From assembly GCA_902789345.1 (NCBI GenBank), contig CADANT010000004.1, positions 87,451 through 123,548 on the forward strand: a stretch of DNA of 36,098 bases, read 5' to 3'. Positions 30,839 through 36,098 of this stretch are shown here, piece by piece. The stretch's first letter is position 1, and the number at the start of each line of letters is the position of its first letter. Position numbers and translations under genes: made by a program. This DNA is from an uncultured Ruminococcus sp. GTDB taxonomy: Bacteria; Bacillota; Clostridia; Oscillospirales; Acutalibacteraceae. The notes below the pieces were generated by a model. That model saw only the letters and a list, made by a program, of their open reading frames with translations, was not told where the DNA came from and ran no database searches.

Positions 30839-32506
30839 ATGAATTTTAGTCTTTTTTATCCGGATAATTATGTAAAGTCCCCTCTTACAATGAATGCAGA
30901 GGCAATTAACGACCTGTCTATCGACTACATAGTTACTGTCCTTACAGAGGATTCTTACGAGCAAAACAGCATAAAACAGCTTATGACGCAGATTGAATGC
31001 AGTCAGGAGCTTATTAAATACAGATGTGATGTTTTTGAGGATTTTCTGCGCTTGCCGGAGCTTAGAGAAAAATTAACCGATTTGCTCGGTATGCTTGGAG
31101 AGCTGCGTGAGCTTGAAAAGTTTAAGAAAGACAGCGACGCATCTTCGCTTTGGCAGTTGATAAACCGTTTGCGTGAAATTAACCGTTACATAGACTGTAT
31201 AAAAAGCTTAAAATATACTTTGGAAAAGCTGGATCTTCATTCGGCAGGTCTTCAAAGGCTTAGAAAGTTGGTTACGGATATTTACAACGACGGCTCTTTT
31301 GAACCTCTCCAGCAGGATATTGCCGATGCCTTTAAACAGGCAAGGCAGCTAAAAAGCGTAACAATAGGCGTTAATTTGGACAATATGCTGCGCCCTATGC
31401 GTGCAGGTATCTTGTCCCTAAACAGCAAGGAGTTTACAGACAGCGGAGTTTTAAAAAGATTTATGGCCATTTCCGCCAAAAAGGATGGGGGAGTATTGCC
31501 GGGAAATGACTATGCCCATTTAAAATCTTTCCACCCGGCATCGTCTAAGGAGTTTAAGCTTGCATTTGATGATGTTCCTACCGGTCAGGACAGGCTTTCA
31601 GACAGTATGAAGCAGGTAGTAACTGAAATAATGGCACGAATTGTAGGAAATATTAAGGATGTACTCAGAAAGCATGTTAATGTAAACGGTTATACCTTTA
31701 TATCCCTAATGCCGGAAATTATCTTCTACATAAGGTGGGCAGAGCTTGTAGATAAAATACAGGCCAAAGGACTTCCTATGTGCAAGGCGGAAATACTTCC
31801 TGTAGAAAACAGAGAAATTGAGGCAACAGACCTTTACAATTTAAAACTTGCTATTAAGGTTGTAAATGGTGAGGATATAAATATAATTACAAATAAGATA
31901 GAATTTAACGATGATGTAGGCAGAATATTTATTCTTACAGGGCCTAACCGTGGCGGTAAAACAACCGTTACACAGGCGTTAGGCTTGGCGGTTTTAATGG
32001 CGCAGTGCGGTATATATGTTCCTTGCAGTAGCTTTCGCCTTAGTCCTTGTGACAATATATACACTCATTTCCCTGCTGATGAAAACGAAACTGTAGACTT
32101 GGGCAGACTGGGTGAAGAATCCTCAAGACTTGCCGATATTTTTAACAATGCTACCGAAAAGAGCTTGCTTTTGCTAAACGAGAGCCTTGCCACAACAAAT
32201 GTTACCGAGGGCGTTTATATTGCTACCGATGTTGTAAAATCTATGCGCTACTTAGGCGTTAGGTGCATATTCAACACCCATATGCACGAGCTTGCCGCAA
32301 ATGTTTCTAAAATGAACAGTGCGGTAGATGGCAGCTCCAAAATTGAAAGTATGGTTACAGGCGTTGACAAGGGTGAAAGGTCCTTTAAGGTGTATATAAA
32401 TCCGCCGCAGGGTTTAAGCTATGCAAAGGACATTGCCGAAAAATACGGAGTAACCTTTGACAAAATAAAAAGCACCATTGACAGCAAACGAAAACAAACC
32501 ACATAG
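30839..32506 (+). CDS. MutS-related ATPase without mismatch-recognition domain
   Basis: A 555-residue protein whose C-terminal half is a MutS-type ABC ATPase: Walker A GPNRGGKTT (368-376), Q-loop region VPCSSFRLSPCDNIYTHFPADENETVDLGRLGEESSRL, Walker B-like LLLLNES (443-449) and H-loop NTHMHELA. The N-terminal half is helical, as in MutS core/lever domains, but the mismatch-binding domain I (Phe-x-Glu) is absent, and no Smr nuclease of MutS2 is present. The Walker B acidic residue is Asn447 before Glu448. The role is unknown; mismatch repair as such is unlikely. ATG at 30839 with GGGGGTG upstream. Confidence 0.8.
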   Translation: MNFSLFYPDNYVKSPLTMNAEAINDLSIDYIVTVLTEDSYEQNSIKQLMTQIECSQELIKYRCDVFEDFLRLPELREKLTDLLGMLGELRELEKFKKDSDASSLWQLINRLREINRYIDCIKSLKYTLEKLDLHSAGLQRLRKLVTDIYNDGSFEPLQQDIADAFKQARQLKSVTIGVNLDNMLRPMRAGILSLNSKEFTDSGVLKRFMAISAKKDGGVLPGNDYAHLKSFHPASSKEFKLAFDDVPTGQDRLSDSMKQVVTEIMARIVGNIKDVLRKHVNVNGYTFISLMPEIIFYIRWAELVDKIQAKGLPMCKAEILPVENREIEATDLYNLKLAIKVVNGEDINIITNKIEFNDDVGRIFILTGPNRGGKTTVTQALGLAVLMAQCGIYVPCSSFRLSPCDNIYTHFPADENETVDLGRLGEESSRLADIFNNATEKSLLLLNESLATTNVTEGVYIATDVVKSMRYLGVRCIFNTHMHELAANVSKMNSAVDGSSKIESMVTGVDKGERSFKVYINPPQGLSYAKDIAEKYGVTFDKIKSTIDSKRKQTT

Positions 32507-32546
32507 AATACAAATTACCTGTAATAAGGCAAAAATTAATAAATAT

Positions 32547-32601
32547 CACCGAGAATTATTCAAGTATACAAGGCTTGTTTATTGCTCGGTGTTTATTTTT
32601 T
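32547..32601 (+). terminator. Terminator after the MutS-related gene
   Basis: CACCGAG (32547-32553) pairs with CTCGGTG (32585-32591) around a long, partly paired loop, followed by a T-rich run to 32601. It lies 41 bases past the stop codon. The stretch from here to the rnhA promoter shows nothing else recognisable. Confidence 0.7.
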
Positions 32602-32730
32602 ATATAAAATTTTGGAATATTTTCGGCAAAGGCGGCACAATATATTATAGATATTGTACGGAAAATTTATGTTGGAAAATGTAGGGTAAGGGTAATTCCT
32701 ACTAATTCAGTAGAAATTTTACAAAACCTA

Positions 32731-32759
32731 TTGAAATTCTGTATTTAAGGGTATATAAT
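32731..32759 (+). promoter_or_regulatory. Promoter of rnhA
   Basis: TTGAAA (32731-32736), 17-base spacer, TATAAT (32754-32759), a near-consensus sigma-A promoter 36 bases before the rnhA start. Confidence 0.82.
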
Positions 32760-32795
32760 AGCCTTAAAGTAATTACTGGTAAGGAACATATTAAT

Positions 32796-33233
32796 ATGAA
32801 AAATGTTGAAATATTTACCGACGGTGCCTGCTCAGGCAATCCCGGCCCTGGGGGCTGGGGCGCTATACTTAGGTACAACGGTAATGAAAAAGAGTTGTCC
32901 GGCGGTGCGGCCGATACCACCAACAACAGAATGGAAATGACAGCAGTTTTGCAGGCACTTACCGCTTTAAAAGAGGCCTGCAATGTTACCCTTTACAGCG
33001 ACTCTCAGTATGTTTGCAATGCTTTAAAGCTGGGATGGGCAAAAAAGTGGAAAGCAAATAATTGGATGCGCAACAAAAAAGAACCTGCCCTTAACCCGGA
33101 CCTTTGGGAAAAGCTTTTAGAGCAGTACGACAGGCATAATGTAACTGTGGTGTGGGTAAAAGGTCACGCAGGGCATCCCGAAAATGAGCGCTGTGACAGG
33201 CTGGCTGTTGAACAGGCAAAAAAATACGCCTAA
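32796..33233 (+). CDS. rnhA: Ribonuclease HI
   Basis: Degrades the RNA strand of RNA-DNA hybrids. The 145-residue protein has the complete DEDD active site: Asp9 ([14 protein letters not shown]), Glu47 (NRMEMTA), Asp69 (YSDSQYV) and Asp134 (NERCDRLA). The basic protrusion [13 protein letters not shown] (about 83-95), which helps substrate binding in E. coli RNase HI, is present. TAAGGAA precedes the ATG at 32796. It is followed 38 bases later by the cysteine desulfurase gene and may share its promoter. Confidence 0.95.
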   Translation: MKNVEIFTDGACSGNPGPGGWGAILRYNGNEKELSGGAADTTNNRMEMTAVLQALTALKEACNVTLYSDSQYVCNALKLGWAKKWKANNWMRNKKEPALNPDLWEKLLEQYDRHNVTVVWVKGHAGHPENERCDRLAVEQAKKYA

Positions 33234-33271
33234 CTATATATAATATTTACAGTAGGGAAGTGTTTTGATAA

Positions 33272-34456
33272 ATGAATAGAATATACGCAGACAATGCTGC
33301 AACAACAGCATTATCACCGGAGGTACTGCAGGATATGATGCCATACCTTACTACAGTGTATGGTAATCCGTCAAGTATGTATTCCATAGGTTCAGAGGCA
33401 CAAAAGGCCGTAGAGCTTGCCAGAGTTGATGTTGCAGAGGCAATTAACGCCCTGCCAAGAGAAATATTCTTTACATCAGGCGGCAGTGAGTCTGACAACT
33501 GGGCTATTAAGGGTGTTGCCAGAGCGCTAAAGGCAAAGGGCAAAAACCATATTATTACATCTGCCTTTGAGCACCACGCAGTTTTGCACACCTGTGACGC
33601 CCTAAAAAAAGAGGGCTTTGAAATTACTCTGCTTGATGTTCACAGCGACGGCTTGGTTCGTCCTGAAGAGCTGGAGGCAGCCATTAAGGATACCACAGCA
33701 CTGGTAAGCATTATGTATGCAAATAACGAAATCGGCACTATACAACCTATTGAAGAGCTTGGTGCAATTTGCCGCAAGCACGGCGTTTTATTCCATACCG
33801 ATGCAGTTCAGGCTATGGGCAATGTTCCTATAGATGTTAAAAAGCAAAATATTGATTTGCTGTCTATGACAGCGCATAAGTTGCACGGACCAAAGGGCTG
33901 CGGTGCTTTGTATATAAGACAGGGTGTAAGACCGCAGATTCTAATTGACGGCGGCGCACAGGAAAGAGGAATGCGTGCCGGTACAGAAAATGTTGCCGGT
34001 ATTGTTGGTTTGGCAAGTGCCGTTAAGCGTGCCAAGGCAACAATGGAACAGCGCACAGAAAAGCTTACAAGATTAAGAAACAAGCTTATTGACAGCTTGT
34101 CTAAAATAGAAAGAAGCCGACTAAACGGCGACAGAGAAAAACGACTGCCGGGCAATATAAATATGTGCTTTGAGGGGATCGAGGGCGAGGCTCTGCTTTT
34201 AAGACTTGACCTAATGGGCATTTGTGCTTCGTCAGGTTCGGCTTGTACATCAGGCTCATTGGACCCAAGCCATGTGCTTTTGGCTATCGGCTTGCCTCAC
34301 GAAATTGCTCACGGCTCTTTAAGACTTTCCTTTAGTGACGAAACAACCGAAGAGGATATTGACTATATAGCTAAGTGTGTTCCGCAGGTAGTAAATACGC
34401 TTAGGTCTATGTCACCGGTTTGGGAAAGAATTAAACAACAGGAACAGGGAAAGTAA
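33272..34456 (+). CDS. nifS: Cysteine desulfurase, NifS/IscS family
   Basis: A PLP enzyme that removes sulfur from cysteine and passes it to the Fe-S scaffold. The 394-residue protein has the PLP lysine Lys203 in [15 protein letters not shown], the EHHA motif at 100-103, [10 protein letters not shown], and the catalytic cysteine Cys325 in the loop [16 protein letters not shown], whose length fits group I (NifS/IscS) desulfurases. Start ATG at 33272 with only a weak ribosome site (GGGAAG). It is followed after 26 bases by the scaffold gene, the usual Clostridia pair. Whether it is dedicated to Fe-S assembly or also tRNA thiolation cannot be read from sequence. Confidence 0.94.
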   Translation: MNRIYADNAATTALSPEVLQDMMPYLTTVYGNPSSMYSIGSEAQKAVELARVDVAEAINALPREIFFTSGGSESDNWAIKGVARALKAKGKNHIITSAFEHHAVLHTCDALKKEGFEITLLDVHSDGLVRPEELEAAIKDTTALVSIMYANNEIGTIQPIEELGAICRKHGVLFHTDAVQAMGNVPIDVKKQNIDLLSMTAHKLHGPKGCGALYIRQGVRPQILIDGGAQERGMRAGTENVAGIVGLASAVKRAKATMEQRTEKLTRLRNKLIDSLSKIERSRLNGDREKRLPGNINMCFEGIEGEALLLRLDLMGICASSGSACTSGSLDPSHVLLAIGLPHEIAHGSLRLSFSDETTEEDIDYIAKCVPQVVNTLRSMSPVWERIKQQEQGK

Positions 34457-34482
34457 TTTTATTACAGAAAGGATAATGAAAA

Positions 34483-34923
34483 ATGGCATATAGTGAAAAG
34501 GTTATGGATCATTTTGCAAATCCACGCAATGTAGGCGAAATTGAAGACGCCGACGGTATAGGCGAGGTAGGCAACGCAAAGTGCGGTGACATAATGAAAA
34601 TGTACATTAAGGTTGATAACGATGTTATTACAGATGTTAAGTTTAAAACCTTTGGCTGCGGTGCGGCAATAGCTACAAGCTCTATGGCTACTGAGCTTAT
34701 AAAGGGCAAGTCTATTAATGACGCACTAAAGCTTACAAACAAAGCAGTTATGGAAGCTTTGGACGGTTTGCCGCCGGTGAAAGTTCACTGTTCGGTTCTT
34801 GCAGAACAGGCTATTAAAGCAGCAGTAAGCGACTACTACAAAAAGCGTGGCGTTGACCCTACTCTTATAGTAGGAGAAATTAAAGAGTGCGACCACGACC
34901 ACGGCTGTGGCTGTCAGCTGTAA
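34483..34923 (+). CDS. nifU: Fe-S cluster scaffold, NifU/IscU type
   Basis: The U-type scaffold on which Fe-S clusters are assembled from sulfur supplied by the desulfurase just upstream. The 146-residue protein has the three cluster-ligand cysteines Cys34 (AKCGD), Cys59 (FGCGAA) and Cys103 (VHCSVLAE). There is no C-terminal Nfu domain; instead there is a short metal-binding-like tail CDHDHGCGC (136-144), unusual relative to plain IscU. AAAGGA site before the ATG at 34483. A terminator follows, so the operon is rnhA/nifS/nifU or nifS-nifU. Confidence 0.93.
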   Translation: MAYSEKVMDHFANPRNVGEIEDADGIGEVGNAKCGDIMKMYIKVDNDVITDVKFKTFGCGAAIATSSMATELIKGKSINDALKLTNKAVMEALDGLPPVKVHCSVLAEQAIKAAVSDYYKKRGVDPTLIVGEIKECDHDHGCGCQL

Positions 34924-34966
34924 TTTGGTTTGTTTGTGACATTTTAATAATAATACACGGACTTTG

Positions 34967-34995
34967 GGAGCGTTTTTACGCTCCTTTTCTTTTTG
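34967..34995 (+). terminator. Terminator after nifU
   Basis: GGAGCG (34967-34972) and CGCTCC (34979-34984) form a tight stem with a 6-base loop, followed by TTTTCTTTTT. Confidence 0.9.
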
Positions 34996-35001
34996 TACCA
35001 T

Positions 35002-35103
35002 AGCACAAAATTGTGCTGAAAATTAAAGTTCTTTAATTACTACAGCACATTGGTAAATGAAATGTTGCAAAAATTTGCAATTTATTAATAAATTTATTGC
35101 AAA
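35002..35103. promoter_or_regulatory. Inverted repeats upstream of the gdhA promoter
   Basis: AGCACAA/TTGTGCT (35002-35017) and TTGCAAA/TTTGCAA (35065-35080) are perfect inverted repeats with 2-base centres. A further TTGCAAA lies at 35097-35103, just before the promoter. They could be operator sites for a nitrogen- or redox-responsive regulator, but no specific regulator is recognised. Confidence 0.4.
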
Positions 35104-35119
35104 AAACAGAAAAATAAGG

Positions 35120-35148
35120 TTGCACATTGAAAATAACTGTGCTATAAT
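35120..35148 (+). promoter_or_regulatory. Promoter of gdhA
   Basis: TTGCAC (35120-35125), 17-base spacer, TATAAT (35143-35148) preceded by TGC, making an extended -10. Transcription would begin near 35155, leaving a leader of about 110 bases. Confidence 0.75.
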
Positions 35149-35187
35149 TGAGTCGTTCAGCAACGGGGCTGTTATTTGGTAATGTAG

Positions 35188-35229
35188 TACATCTGCAGCA
35201 GTGTTCCTGTTGTGGATGTAATTTTTTTA
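35188..35229 (+). terminator. Terminator-like hairpin in the gdhA leader
   Basis: TACATC (35188-35193) pairs with GATGTA (35215-35220), and CAGCA (35196-35200) with TGTTG (35208-35212), separated by a small internal loop. A run of seven T residues follows (35222-35228). It lies between the promoter and the gdhA ribosome site, so it may attenuate transcription. Confidence 0.5.
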
Positions 35230-35251
35230 TTTTAATTAATAATGTGTTTAA

Positions 35252-36098
<847 letters not shown>

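Overview
This window looks like a chromosomal segment from a low-GC Gram-positive anaerobe of the class Clostridia, probably a gut Ruminococcaceae/Oscillospiraceae relative. The evidence is the ecfA1-ecfA2-ecfT-truA operon, a ClpE-type Clp ATPase, a type I dockerin, a zinc-ribbon/PASTA kinase-like protein, strong AGGAGG ribosome binding sites, and frequent TTG and GTG starts. This placement comes from gene content only; there is no rRNA and I could not run a database search.

Layout. 1-8068 is housekeeping on the + strand: an ECF transporter core (first gene cut by the window edge), truA, a membrane-anchored DUF5711-like protein, a CvpA-like protein, a phosphatidylglycerophosphate-synthase-type enzyme and clpE. 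A shared bidirectional terminator separates these from pyrB on the - strand (8206-9294). This pyrB carries a C-terminal zinc domain like the one normally found on the separate regulatory chain PyrI.

9683-20730 is a compact, colinear phage-structural cluster in the order of the Bacillus PBSX/Xkd module: small and large terminase, portal, prohead protease with a nested scaffold start, a small decoration-like protein, major capsid protein, connectors, then LysM/baseplate, hub, spike, gp25-like protein, baseplate J, gpI-like protein and a tail-fibre-like protein. The genes that normally sit between connectors and baseplate (sheath, tube, chaperone, tape measure) are absent. So are integrase, repressor, replication, holin and lysin genes. 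What remains is intact and tightly coupled. The best reading is a domesticated or highly reduced particle made of a capsid joined almost directly to a baseplate. I regard this as the leading candidate for something new.

20731-23476 holds the cluster's terminator, an unexplained strong hairpin with a short ORF, and then a strong promoter, a cobalamin riboswitch and a secreted DUF4430 / beta-propeller / dockerin protein. Together these suggest a B12-controlled, cohesin-anchored surface protein that may bind corrinoids.

23611-30535 contains a PASTA-domain pseudokinase that has lost all three catalytic residues, a divergent XRE regulator, a histidine phosphatase, leuB, a CpsB/YwqE-type PHP phosphatase and a GH13 amylase-like lipoprotein. 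30626-36098 contains a candidate small RNA or attenuator, a MutS-related ATPase without mismatch-recognition domains, rnhA, a nifS-nifU iron-sulfur pair, and a 3'-truncated gdhA with a structured leader.

I saw no tRNA, rRNA, CRISPR array or insertion sequence.
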